64,000 nt of DNA, from positions 11,452,670 through 11,516,669 of the forward strand of contig NC_087062.1 of NCBI RefSeq assembly GCF_963678635.1, written 5' to 3'. This stretch comes from Symsagittifera roscoffensis (lineage: Eukaryota; Xenacoelomorpha; Acoela; Convolutidae). The notes below the pieces were generated by a model. It did not search any database, was not told the DNA's origin, and worked only from the letters and a program-made list of their open reading frames with translations. A program made the translations under genes and the position numbers. Shown here piece by piece: positions 48,840 to 60,310 of the stretch (the first letter of the stretch is position 1; every line of letters starts with the position of its first letter).

Positions 48840-49581
48840 ATCGAACCATTGGATTGACTTTTTCAAAACTTTTCCCACTAATTTCAACTTGGTTCCAGTT
48901 TAAGTCCTTTTATTTAATTAATTCTCATTCGATAAATTGTTCTTCATCAACTGATAATTTAGGTTTATTTTGCAAACGTTACTAAAAATTAGTAACTGAA
49001 AACACGAAAAATTCAAAATTATATTAACACTTTTTCATAGCTTAATTACAGTTAGGTCGAATTAATATTGTTCCGACATACCAAAAATGCGGAATACTTA
49101 TGCTTGGGATGTTTCTTTTATTCAGTCAAATTTCAGCAATCGAAATAATAATTTTGCCTAATATTTTTAAAGCCCCATTGAAGATATCAACTGCCTGAGC
49201 TCAAATGTAAAAAAGTGGATCAACCGTACAATCTCTCTCCCCCTAAGTGACCTACCGTAGAATGCCCTCCTCAAGCATGTATTATTTCTGAAACATAGTT
49301 ATGTATAAAATGGTACCGCGACAACTCGCAAGAAAACACAACTCGCAACAAAAGACAACTCGCAAAGTTCAAGGAAAGCGACAACTCGCAAGTTTTTGAA
49401 GCTAATTGAAAACTTTATGTTCTCGGTTTAAGGTCGCGTTTTAAGATATCGTTTTTTGTTCTGATTTTTGGAGAAAAAGAAGAATTATTTGTGCTCGGTG
49501 AAGTTTTTTCTAAAATTTTAAGAAACAATTATAGCCGCTGGAAAATTGCGAAACGAGTTACTCAACTTTGAACTTTGCATA
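48840..49581. other. 3' flank of the WD40 gene
   Basis: It contains a fragment of the left-array module (GGATCAACCGTACAATCTC at 49,218) and the GCGACAACTCGCAA minisatellite at 49,318-49,392. No gene. Confidence 0.5.
49318..49392. repeat. GCGACAACTCGCAA minisatellite
   Basis: Four units of (G)CGACAACTCGCAA separated by 4-14 purine-rich bases. It is related to the arms of the element at 29,632-29,995. Confidence 0.8.
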
Positions 49582-52262
49582 CCCGGGTTGACGTACAAAG
49601 AAGAAAAATGCTTATCATACGAAATTCATACGAAATTTAAAAAGTGTTTTAAATAATTTTGAGGAAAAATTGTGGTCTATTTGCTTCTTTTGAAGCTTTC
49701 TGGTTATTAGAAAAAATGATTTTAAATTTTCGATAAAAATGCTTGTCATAAAATTTTCATGTATGAAAACTATAAGATAATCATTTTGTCATTGAAAAAA
49801 CAAAGTTTTCAAAAATCAACAAAAAACAGGTCTGGGTAACTTTATATAGATTTAAATAATTATATCTAAGACAGAGGGAATTTTGACAATAAAAAACATA
49901 ATTTTCATTCGGTCGGAAAAAATGCTTATCATATAGCTTTCAAATATGAAAATTGGATGATATGCTTTTTTTTCATAAACAAAAACATAAATTTGAGTTA
50001 AAAAACGTTAGATCCCTTTTTGGTGGCAAACTTGTTTTGTGCTGAAATATAAATTCAACGAAAAAAACTTTTGCAAGCAAAATTTGACTTTTTGTGATTA
50101 TAACGTAGTTCAGGATGAGTTTTTCACCAAAAAATTTCAAAAAATATAAAAATGTGTTTTTTTGTGGACAAGATTGTTATTTTTTTGTTTCATTTGCTAA
50201 GATAAAAACAAATTTGTAAAAAGCAGGCTTTTTTGTCAACCATTAAAATTTTCAAACTAAAATTTATCTAGCTATATTCAAAAAGTTACATTTTTGGTAT
50301 TTAATGCCATGTGAAATTGTTAAAATCAAATTACACGGCTAAAATCACCAAATGTAGTTTACCTGCGTGCTAACTGACAGTTACACTCTGGGTTTTCTTA
50401 TGACAAAAAATCCTTGGCTAGTGTTTCGGCTGACACACAAAATCTAAAACAAAATAATATTGAAATTTCATATATGGAAAAAATGCTTATCATACAATTT
50501 CATAATATGGACAAAATGCTTATCATGCTATTTTCATACAATTTTCTGGATAAAAAACTGATCAAAAATTTTCAAATTTTTTTCAGAGTATGTAAAAATG
50601 CTTGTTTCAAAATTTCATAGTAAGGAAAAAATGCTTATTTGCTATTTTCATACACTTACTTTTGCTCTATAAAATTGTATGAAATAGTATGATAAGCATT
50701 TTTTTCATGTATGAAAATTGTATTATAAGCCTTTTTCTCAACCCGCGTAAGGTGTGGGAGGAATATTTTCAAAAAAATTCAAAACGGAAATTTTTTCGTG
50801 AAGTTTTATCAACTTTTCAACTTCTCAAAAACAAGGGTTTTTTCCTTGACGCCTTGAGGTGCAGTCGGAATATTCAAGATTTAATCCTGGTACGATCGTC
50901 AATTTTGTCGCATTTTCAGTGGCTTGAAGGTCATACTGAGTATTTTTAACTTGAATCTGTATAACTTGAGTTTTGAAGGATTTTGGTAAAAAGTCACGCG
51001 AAATTAGTTGAATCCCTTTGGAATTTTGAATTATTATAGGAATCTATTAAAGAAAGCCACGGGTTGACAAAAAAAACTTAACATACTCTTTCATACAATT
51101 TCATAGAGCAAAATTATAGTATGAAAGTAGCAAAATAAACATTTTTCCATACCGGAAATTTTATAGCAAACATTTTTTCCATACTCTGGAATTAAATTTT
51201 TCGCTTTTTCGTCGGTCTTTTTATCCCGAAAATTGTGTGAAAAGTGCATGATTAACATTTTTCGCATACTATGAAATTGTATGAGAAGCATTTTTTCCAT
51301 ACTATGAAATTGTATGATAAACATTTTCCCATAAATGAAAATACAAAAAAAATTGTTTTGAAATTTTGTGTTTCATCCGAAAGACTAACCAAGAGTTTTT
51401 TGTCATTAAAAAAATCATAATGTAACTGGCAGTTATCACGCAGATAAACTGCATTTGGTGATTTCAGCCATGAAAGTTAATTTTAACATTTTTGCATGGA
51501 ATTATATACCAAAAATATAGCTTTTTGTATATGGCTAGATAGTTTTTGGTTTGTAAATTTTGATGGTTGAGAAGAAAATGCCTGTTTTTTTACAAATTGT
51601 TTTTATCTTAGCAAATAAAACTAAAAAAGAACAAAATTCGTGTTCACAAAAAAAAATTTGTGATTTTTGGATTTTTTGCTTCAAAAACTTATCCTGGACT
51701 TCGTTATAAACACAAAAACTCAAATTTTGCATGCAAACTTTTTTCATAAAGTTTGTATTTGAGCATAAAAGCAAGTTTGCAAGCAAAAAGGATTAAGAAT
51801 TTTTACTTCAAATTTGTGTTTTTGTTAATGAAAAAACTGCATATCATAAAAAATTTTTTAATGAAAACTATATGAAAAGCATTTTTTCCGACCGAAAATA
51901 AATTTTTTTTTTGATTGTCAAAATGCCCTCTATCTTAGATATAACTATTTAAACCTATTTAAAGTTACCCAGGCATGTTTTTTGTTGATTTTTGAAAACT
52001 TCATTTTTTTAATGACAAAATTGTTATCTTATAATTTTCATACATGAAAATTGTATGATAAGCATTTTTTTATCGAAAATTTTAAATCATTTTTTTAATG
52101 GCCAGAAAGCTTCAAAATAGGCAAATATAACAAAAAACATTCCTTAAAAGTTTTTAAAACACCTAAATTTTGTATGAATTTTGTATGAGAAGCCTTTTTT
52201 CCATAGATTTCCTTTATGAAACTGTATGATAAGCATTTTTCTTCTATGGACGTCAACCCCGG
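49582..52262. mobile_element. 2.7-kb foldback element with arms over 1 kb
   Basis: The ends are CCCGGGTTGACGTACAAAG and ATGGACGTCAACCCCGG. The left arm runs to about 50,735 and the right arm from about 51,065, in mirror order: AAGAAAAATGCTTATCATAC, GAAGCTTTCTGG, TTTTCGATAAAAATG, TAGATTTAAATAATTATATC, GTTACACTCTGGG-type and ATGGAAAAAATGCTTATCAT blocks. The arms have diverged. The centre (50,736-51,065) is single copy, with an 86-codon frame at 50,689-50,949 that has no motif. No transposase seen. Confidence 0.85.
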
Positions 52263-52319
52263 TCTCTTATAGGAATCTACTTCAAATTTTTACTCGCAAT
52301 CTTTGCTTCAAAAAGTATA

Positions 52320-52430
52320 CAGGAGCGGATACAGGGGGGGGGGGGAGCCAAGCCCCCTCAGGTATTCGATTTTCTGACTACCCAAAGGATCCCCTTTTGG
52401 TACTATTTGAGAAAGGGTCTTGCCTATCCT
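52320..52430 (+). mobile_element. Truncated CAGGGGCGG-family MITE
   Basis: It opens CAGGAGCGGATACAGG with a G-tract and then CCCCCTCAGGTATTCGA and ACCCAAAGGATCCCC, as in the 46,815 copy. It starts 58 bases after the 2.7-kb foldback. The far end is missing. Confidence 0.65.
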
Positions 52431-52469
52431 GCATTATGCCTCCACCTATCTCCTCATATCTGCCATGAG

Positions 52470-52823
52470 CTAGATTCTGCGATCCAAATCCGAGTCTCGA
52501 TAGTCCTCCTCCATCGTCTTTGATTGAATCGATGTTCGGAATTCAGGCCGTGATCGGAGATACTGCATCAATTTTGATGACTTGTTTTTCAGAGTCCTAA
52601 TGGGACAACAAGCTGAAGCACTTTCATTGTTCTGACTGCCTGAAGTTTTTGCTCTGGTGGCTATGCTTGAGGGGCATGTTTTCGGGCCATTATTGGATGT
52701 ATGATTGTAGCGCCTGACTTCGGGCTGAAGCTCTAGCTCTCTCTGTTTGCCGGATAGACTCGCGCCAACTGATTCGCTGTAGCAGCGCTGGAGACAGTAG
52801 CTGGTTGATTTTCCAAGACATCT
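52470..52823 (-). CDS. Candidate exon, unknown Ser/Arg-rich protein
   Basis: On minus, 117 codons are open before TAG at 52,470-52,472, unusual in this genome, and the segment is clearly GC-richer than its surroundings. An acceptor CTGTCTCCAG| would start the exon at 52,787, giving 105 aa. Pieces: ESVGASLSGKQRELELQPEV, TRAKTSGSQNNESASAC, KLMQYLRSRPEFRTS and MEEDYRDSDLDRRI. A second minus frame at about 52,725-52,855 (RGHRPKFAFEDVLENQPATV and onward) is also open and protein-like. This suggests an exon plus an overlapping frame, or a frameshifted relic. Family not recognised. Confidence 0.35.
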   Translation of the reverse strand, partial: RCLGKSTSYCLQRCYSESVGASLSGKQRELELQPEVRRYNHTSNNGPKTCPSSIATRAKTSGSQNNESASACCPIRTLKNKSSKLMQYLRSRPEFRTSIQSKTMEEDYRDSDLDRRI

Positions 52824-52857
52824 TCAAAAGCAAATTTAGGACGGTGTCCTCTCAGTA

Positions 52858-53040
52858 CGAGGCCAAACTGTGAACTGGATAGGCGCACAATTTAGTGCGT
52901 GTATGTCTCTGGAATCCAAAGACAAGTCTGTAAACATGTTAAAATTTTGTCAGAACGATCTCAATACGCAAGAGAACAAAAAAGAACAAAAGAGAGCGTA
53001 ATCCGCGCTTACAATTAACAAAACACACAGTTTGGACTCC
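52858..53040 (+). mobile_element. CCAAACTGTG-TIR element
   Basis: 183 bp from CGAGGCCAAACTGTGAACTG to CACACAGTTTGGACTCC. It is directly upstream (on minus) of the coding-like island and may have split it. TA occurs on both flanks, which would fit a TA duplication, though other copies do not show this. Confidence 0.75.
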
Positions 53041-53224
53041 TATAATGCCCATGGGTGTATTGTAACGACAACTAATCTCACGAGATCTGACTCATCTGAA
53101 ATACTTGAACAAATTTAAAAATCTACAAGAGCCAACAATTCAAGGTGAATACAACGATCCGAAGTCTAATTGCTTGAGGATCCTGTCGGAAAAACAATAA
53201 AATCAAATCCCAGAAAACATAGCA

Positions 53225-53290
53225 AATTTACCTTAATTGGTAAGGTGTTTTAAGGTATTTTTAAGGTAAATTTACCTTAACTTTTTTTTG
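53225..53290. repeat. TTAAGGTAAATTTACCTTAA hairpin cluster
   Basis: Three mutually complementary TTACCTTAA/TTAAGGTAA blocks in 60 bases, including the perfect 20-base palindrome named. Confidence 0.7.
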
Positions 53291-53374
53291 AGTGCACCCT
53301 AGCGTAGGTTATTCCTAATTACCAGCAATTTTGCAGGAAAAGGAAGCTTCCCGTGTCACCGTGTCATCCCATTC

Positions 53375-53597
53375 CTATACCTCATTTGAGATCTTTATCG
53401 GTCCAACCATTATAAAAGTGATACGTTGTATATGCTTTTGGATGCTCTGGTGACTGGTTTTGATGGCTCTGGTGAGCAGTACTGCTGCATTACGAGGCTT
53501 AGATGTGGCATTTGAGATCAAGCGGGTTCGATGGTAATCAGTAACGGCAGTTAATTCCTTCAAGGTCTCTTGTTCTTGCGGAAACACATGACAATTT
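53375..53597 (-). CDS. Candidate exon, unknown protein
   Basis: A coding-like minus frame: FPQEQETLKELTAVTDYHRT, then SKPRNAAVLLTRAIKTSHQS and QKHIQRITFIM. A possible donor ATAATG|GTTGGA lies near 53,405. With the island at 52,470-52,823 it could form one gene, now separated by the 183-bp TIR element. No family recognised. Confidence 0.3.
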
Positions 53598-53917
53598 CTT
53601 GCTCAAATACAATCAATATTCTCGAAAACACCAACACCAACATCAAAACAATGTTATTTCTGCATAAATTATTTTAAGAAAACGTTTAGGTATGTTTTTT
53701 AATCTAAGAACAAACCTTGATTTTGGATGTTTTAATTTGGTTCTGATAGCTCATTTCGATTAACAAGTTAGCCAGATCATTTTATATAACTGTTTTTTCA
53801 GGAATAATCAACTGAACAAGAATTATTTTTGATTACGCTAATAAAGATATGCGTCTATTGAAAATTTTCGATAGTGCGTATTTGATGAAACCGCTGGTTC
53901 AATTATAAAAAATGACT

Positions 53918-54847
53918 TCCCGGGTTCATCAAAAATGCTGGTCATACAGTTTTCATATATGGAAAAAAGCTAAGCCTACACTTTTCATGCAATACCATAC
54001 GTACATAAAATTGCATGAAAGGTCTATATTTCATTAGTTTTTTTTCATATACGGAAATTGTATGACTAGAATTTTTGCATAAACCAAAAAAAAAGATTTT
54101 TACTAAAATTAGGTTTTTAAAAACTTTTGGAATGTATTCCTAACCAAACACAAGTGACAAAAACCAAGCAGTGTTTACTCAACACTAGTATCACCAAAGG
54201 TTATCCGATCGTCTCGCATTTAAAAGGCATAGGAAATGATCTTAGTTTTATCAGAACTTTCCTACACAAATGATATACTGAAAGCATCAAACTTTTGAAT
54301 TTTGACAAAAAAATCAAAGATGATTATTTTCAAAGTTTGATTTCCTAAATTATCAGACATTGATTAAGGTATACATAACATGCCATACAAAAGAAATATG
54401 ACTCCTACCTTTTTTTGAAAAACAAAATTATCCAGAGAAACGAAAAAAAAAAACGTTTTTGTGTATCCAGGTTTACGTTATGCACACAAAAACTACAAAA
54501 AAAATTAAATTTTGCACGCAAAAATTTGGAAAATATTTTTGTTTATTACAAAATTCGGTTTGCGGTTGAAAAAAAAACAAAAAATCTTTTGGGGCAGTTT
54601 CAAAATTACTTAGAAAATTTTTTGTTGTCGCCCTCAAAAAAATGCTAGTCATACAATTTCCATATTTTTTTCATTTTTTATTTTTCTAGTATGACTTTTA
54701 TATCAAAACAAGAAAAAAGTTCTTTGAAAGTCAATGGCGCCATTTCAGCAAATTGTATGAAAAATTTATGATTATAATTTTTTCATAGACTTAGTTTATG
54801 GAATTGTATGATTAGATTTTTTGGTATTTGGAAGTCAACCCGGGTTG
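53918..54847. mobile_element. CCCGGGTTGAC-family foldback relic
   Basis: The left end is CCCGGGTTCATCAAAAATGC and the right end is TTTGGAAGTCAACCCGGG. ATGCTRGTCATACARTTT and its complement recur near both ends. The right half, from 54,421, was copied into the downstream array. Confidence 0.65.
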
Positions 54848-57800
54848 TTTATTATAAAGACTAGATTCTTTGGTTTGCTTGGTTCTTGATATCCATTTTC
54901 CTATAGTTCTAAAAGTTTATTGGAGCTCAAAAGTTTCTTCTTAAACCAGATAGAGATGTACCAAAATGCTTATTGCAAATGTCCTATTTTTCTCTTAATC
55001 AACTCTGCGTTAAAAAAAAATTTCGCCTAACATCAGTTTAATAATTTTCTAGTCAATTTTTGAACTTGCAGATTGATTTTGATGTGGACATGTTGATACG
55101 TTTTTATCATATCTTCCTTGAAATGCCTCAAAATTAGTGACAAGATGGCCTTTTTTATCAGATCGAAATTTAATTGCATTTGCACATTTTGTTTTTGTCC
55201 CCATGTGAATTTTTCTTAGATAATTGACAAAGTTTTATGCAGTTTCAATTTATCAAAATTTTGTGATGAGAAACGTCCGTATAGGTGAAAAGAATTTTAA
55301 AAATGAGATTATAAAATTTATTAGGTTCTTGCTGGATGAATCAATTTGTACATTAAATCTCAAAAAAAAGAAACAATAGTGGAAATGAACAATTTTGTAA
55401 TTGCATATTGCGTTTATTCTTATCGATTACCTGCCAGTTTTACCCGCTGCAAATCAAATGGTTTTTTGTAAGTTATTGTTCCGGCCATTGAAAAAACAAA
55501 TGGAGAGAAACTTTGTTTTCGGGCGTTTTTTAGTTTTTTTGTTTTTCTTTTTGTTTTCTACGCATAGTCAGGTGCCACAAATAATCATCAGACAGAGTTG
55601 AGTGATATAATTTATAAAAACGCTTAAATCCATTCGTAATTCCGACTACAACCAAAAATTTAAAATTTTTTTTCCAGTGTCGAGAAAAACCGGTTTGAAT
55701 TTTTTTATGTTTTGTCTTTTTCCGAACAAAATTATCCAGAGAAACGAAAAAAAAAAACGTTTTTGTGTATCCAGGTTTACGTTATGCACACAAAAACTAC
55801 AAAAAAAATTAAATTTTGCACGCAAAAATTTGAAAAATATTTTTGTTTATTACAAAATTCGGTTTGCGGTTGAAAAAAACAAAAAATCTTTTGGGGCAGT
55901 TTCAAAATTACTTAGAAAACTTTTTGTTGTCGCCCTCAAAAAAATGCTAGTCATACAATTTCCATATTTTTTTCATTTTTTATTTTTCTAGTATGACGTT
56001 TATATCAAAACAAGAAAAAAGTTCTTTGAAAGTCAATGGCGCCATTTCAGCAAATTGTATGAAAAATTTATGATTATAATTTTTTCATAGACTTAGTTTA
56101 TGGAATTGTATGATTAGATTTTTTGGTATTTGGAAGTCAACCCGGGTTGTTTATTATAAAGACTAGATTCTTTGGTTTGCTTGGTTCTTGATATCCATTT
56201 TCCTATAGTTCTATAAGTTTATTGGAGCTCAAAAGTTTCTTCTTAAACCAGATAGAGATGTACCAAAATGCTTATTGCAAATGTCCTATTTTTCTCTTAA
56301 TCAACTCTGCGTTAAAAAAAAATTTCGCCTAACATCGGTTTAATAATTTTCTAGTCAATTTTTGAACTTGCAGATTGATTTTGATGTGGACATGTTGATA
56401 CGGTTTTATCATATCTTCCTTGAAATGCCTCAAAATTAGTGACAAGATGGCTTTTTTTATCAGATCGAAATTTAATTGCATTTGCACATTTTGTTTTGGT
56501 CCCCATGTGAATTTTTTCTTAGATAATTGACAAAGTTTTATGCAGTTTCAATTTATCAAAATTTTGTGATGAGAAACGTCCGTATAGGTGAAAAGAATTT
56601 TAAAAATGAGATTATAAAATTTATTAGGTTCTTGCTGGATGAATCAATTTGTACATTAAATCTCAAAAAAAAGAAACAATAGTGGAAATGAACAATTTTG
56701 TAATTGCATATTGCGTTTATTCTTATCAATTACCTGCCAGTTTTACCCGCTGCAAATCAAATGGTTTTTTGTAAGTTATTGTTCCGGCCATTGAAAAAAC
56801 AAATGGAGAGAAACTTTGTTTTCGGGCGTTTTTTAGTTTTTTTGTTTTTCTTTTTGTTTTCTACGCATAGTCAGGTGCCACAAATAATCATCAGACAGAG
56901 TTGAGTGATATAATTTATAAAAACGCTTAAATCCATTCGTAATTCCGACTACAACCAAAAATTTAAAATTTTTTTTCCAGTGTCGAGAAAAACCGGTTTG
57001 AATTTTTTTATGTTTTGTCTTTTTCCGAACAAAATTATCCAGAGAAACGAAAAAAAAAAACGTTTTTGTGTATCCAGGTTTACGTTATGCACACAAAAAC
57101 TACAAAAAAAAATTAAATTTTGCACGCAAAAATTTGGAAAATATTTTTGTTTATTACAAAATTCGGTTTGCGGTTGAAAAAAAAACAAAAAATCTTTTGG
57201 GGCAGTTTCAAAATTACTTAGAAATTTTTTTGTTGTCGCCCTCAAAAAAATGCTAGTCATACAATTTCCATATTTTTTTCATTTTTTTATTTTTCTTGTA
57301 TGTTTTTTATATCAAAACAAGAAAAAAGCTCTTTGAAGTTAATGGCGCCATTTCAGCAAATTGTATGAAAAATTTATGATTATAATTTTTTCATAGACTT
57401 AGTTTATGGAATTGTATGATTAGATTTTTTGGTATTTGGAAGTCAACCCGGGTTGTTTAATATAAAGACTAGATTCTTTTGTTTGCTTGGTTCTTGATAT
57501 CCATTTTCCTATAGTTCTAAAAGTTTATTGGAGCTCAAAAGTTTCTTCTTAAACCAGATAGAGATGTACCAAAATGCTTATTGCAAATGTCCTATTTTTC
57601 TCTTAATCAACTCTGCGTTAAAAAAAAATTTCGCCTAACATCGGTTTAATAATTTTCTAGTCAATTTTTGAACTTGCAGATTAATTTTGATGTGGACATG
57701 TTGATACGTTTTTATCATATCTTCCTTGAAATGCCTCAAAATTAGTGACAAGATGGCTTTTTTTATCAGATCGAAATTTAATTGCATTTGCACATTTTGT

Positions 57801-58334
57801 TTTTGTCCCCATGTGAATTTTTTCTTAGATAATTGACAAAGTTTTATGCAGTTTCAATTTATCAAAATTTTGTGATGAGAAACGTCCGTATAGGTGAAAA
57901 GAATTTTAAAAATGAGATTATAAAATTTATTAGGTTCTTGCTGGATGAATCAATTTGTACATTAAATCTCAAAAAAAAGAAACAATAGTGGAAATGAACA
58001 ATTTTGTAATTGCATATTGCGTTTATTCTTATCGATTACCTGCCAGTTTTACCCGCTGCAAATCAAATGGTTTTTTGTAAGTTATTGTTCCGGCCATTGA
58101 AAAAACAAATGGAGAGAAACTTTGTTTTCGGGCGTTTTTTAGTTTTTTTGTTTTTCTTTTTGTTTTCTACGCATATTCAGGTGCCACAAATAATCATCAG
58201 ACAGAGTTGAGTGATATAATTTATAAAAACGCTTAAATCCATTCGTAATTCCGACTACAACCAAAAATATAAAAATTTTTTTTCCAGTGTCGAGAAAAAC
58301 CGGTTTGAATTTTTTTATGTTTTGTCTTTTTCCG
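54421..58334. repeat. Three-copy tandem array of a 1.3-kb unit
   Basis: Units are 54,421-55,724, 55,725-57,027 and 57,028-58,334, nearly identical. Each contains the right half of the CCCGGGTTGAC foldback, then AT-rich filler. It ends with GTGCCACAAATAATCATCAG and GTGTCGAGAAAAACCGG, shared with the 750-bp foldbacks and with 62-63 kb. Recurrent frames of 60-104 aa are homopolymer-rich and not counted as genes. Confidence 0.95.
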
Positions 58335-60310
58335 AGCGACTAAAGCGAGCGAGCAGTCTTATTTCAATTGCTTAAAAGCTTACAATAGCTTAAATTAAAA
58401 CATAAAAATTTAGTTTTTTTTTGAATAATACTAGTAAAATATGAGTATTTGAGCGCTTTTTGGAATCACAAATTTCAAAACTGAATGTTCGAAGAATTTT
58501 TTCGATTATTTCAATTGTTTTTTTCTTAAATAATTTTTAATGTTTCTAATAAATTTGTTCTTTAATTGTTTTATTTAATATGACTGTCGAATATACCTAA
58601 TCTTCAGTTTTTTTGTTCAGCTCATTTCATCAAACCACGCCGAAAAAAAACGGCAGTAATTTGAAAAAACTTTGTTGTACTTTTTAAACTTTGTTTACGT
58701 TTATTTCTGTAAATTCGTTTGGTCTAGCGTTCTAAAACAGTCAGAACTAGAGATTTGTCAAACAATTCGAAATTCGCATCATACCAGAGATTTTAGAATA
58801 TTTTGATGTTTATTTATGTTTTTTTTTTGCTGATAGGTTGCTTTCAATTTTTTTTGGGTTTGATTTTTGATTGAATTTTGAGTTTATTTCAAGATTTTCG
58901 TTGAAAGGAAAGTAAATTCCACCATCTACAGTAAAATTCACATTGATTTACTCTTATCAAACTGAATTCGATTTATCAAAAAAGTTTCAATCAAAATTTG
59001 TCTTGACTGGAAGAACTGATTTGTTGATTTGTTTTTAAAATTTTGAGTAGATGCGTTTGATTTTGGTTATATAAATTTAAGAAATTTGCTTATGTAATCA
59101 TTTCATTAGATTCACTTATTTTTAATTAGAGGACTACAAGACAATTACTTGTGAAAAATTTGAAACTTTATCCCTCATAACTTTTTCATGACTTTTGCCC
59201 ATGTGTTTGAGCTAAATTAATAGCTGCTCGGGTAATACTTCCAGCTTTTTTTGCTTGTAGTTGTGTTTCTGAAAACAAAGTCTACTTTTTTCCAAAAACA
59301 TTGTCTCAAAATATAGATTATGCTGTTGTTTAGATACTTTTGACTTTTTTGTTGGCCAGCTTGAAAAGCCTTGCTTGCGTTGTATCGCAAATGATTCAAA
59401 AAGTTGCTGGCAATATTGGACAAACAAATCTGTTAGTTTATGTCATGTCAAAAATGAATGATCAAAGTACCAACTAAAAATATTCTTGAAAAAATACGTA
59501 CATTTCACTAAAAAACTGATGATTTTCAGTTTAAAAAGAAGTTATGCTACACAATCGAATAATGATGTATAGAATCGAATAAACAATTTCAAAGCATTTC
59601 AAGAATAATGAAACGATTCACTATAGGTTACGGTGTGTTGCATGAAATTGTCTTGAAAATGATAGTCATCAAAAATTTTTGAAACTTGTGGCTCGCAAAG
59701 TTTCATATATGAGTCCTATTAAATTAGCTTGGTCTGCCACAAATACTCATTGATTTCGTAATTATTGGTATTTTTAAAAGTTTTAGCAATTTTTTTTTGA
59801 AATCTGCAATTGTGAAGTGTTGAAAATTTTATATTTTTTCTTGGACAAAAAACTGATATTTCTTTTTTGATTTCTTGGTTTTTGTGCCCTTAATTAATGA
59901 GTTGAATTACGTTATCATTTTGTATAAAACTGCTTTTAGACTAAAAGTCATCAGACAATGTTGAAGTTTTTTACTCTAAACTTTGATTTGATTTTTATTC
60001 AGATGATTATCAGTTAAGCGCATATTTGATTTCAAAACGGAGTTTTCTGATAATTTTATTTCGGAAAGTTTTGGGTTATGTTAAGTATTTTTCTTTTTTC
60101 TTCTTCAAGTTTCATCAAGAAAAAGGTGCCAAAACAGCTAGGACTATTTTTAAAGTTTAATTAATTTTCTTTGAGTTTGAACCAAAGCTGTCTGTTCAAA
60201 ACTTAAGGATCTCTTTCTAAAGGGCGTCTATCCCAGTGGGAGTCTATCTCATGCAAGTCAACTTTGTTTTCCAAAACATAGGATACTTACTAAGATAACA
60301 GCTTATTAAT
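58335..60310. other. AT-rich stretch with a short repeat fragment
   Basis: 58,335-58,690 continues the foldback-related family (CGAGCGAGCAG, CCACGCCGAAAAAAAACGGCAG). Beyond that I see no gene or repeat. Minus frames at 59,212-59,427 are short and without motif. Confidence 0.45.

Noticed and set aside
55401-58210. Three repeats of a 66-codon frame with an FLFFFLF segment
   Set aside because: It is repeated only because the 1.3-kb unit is repeated. The hydrophobic run comes from T tracts, with no other support.
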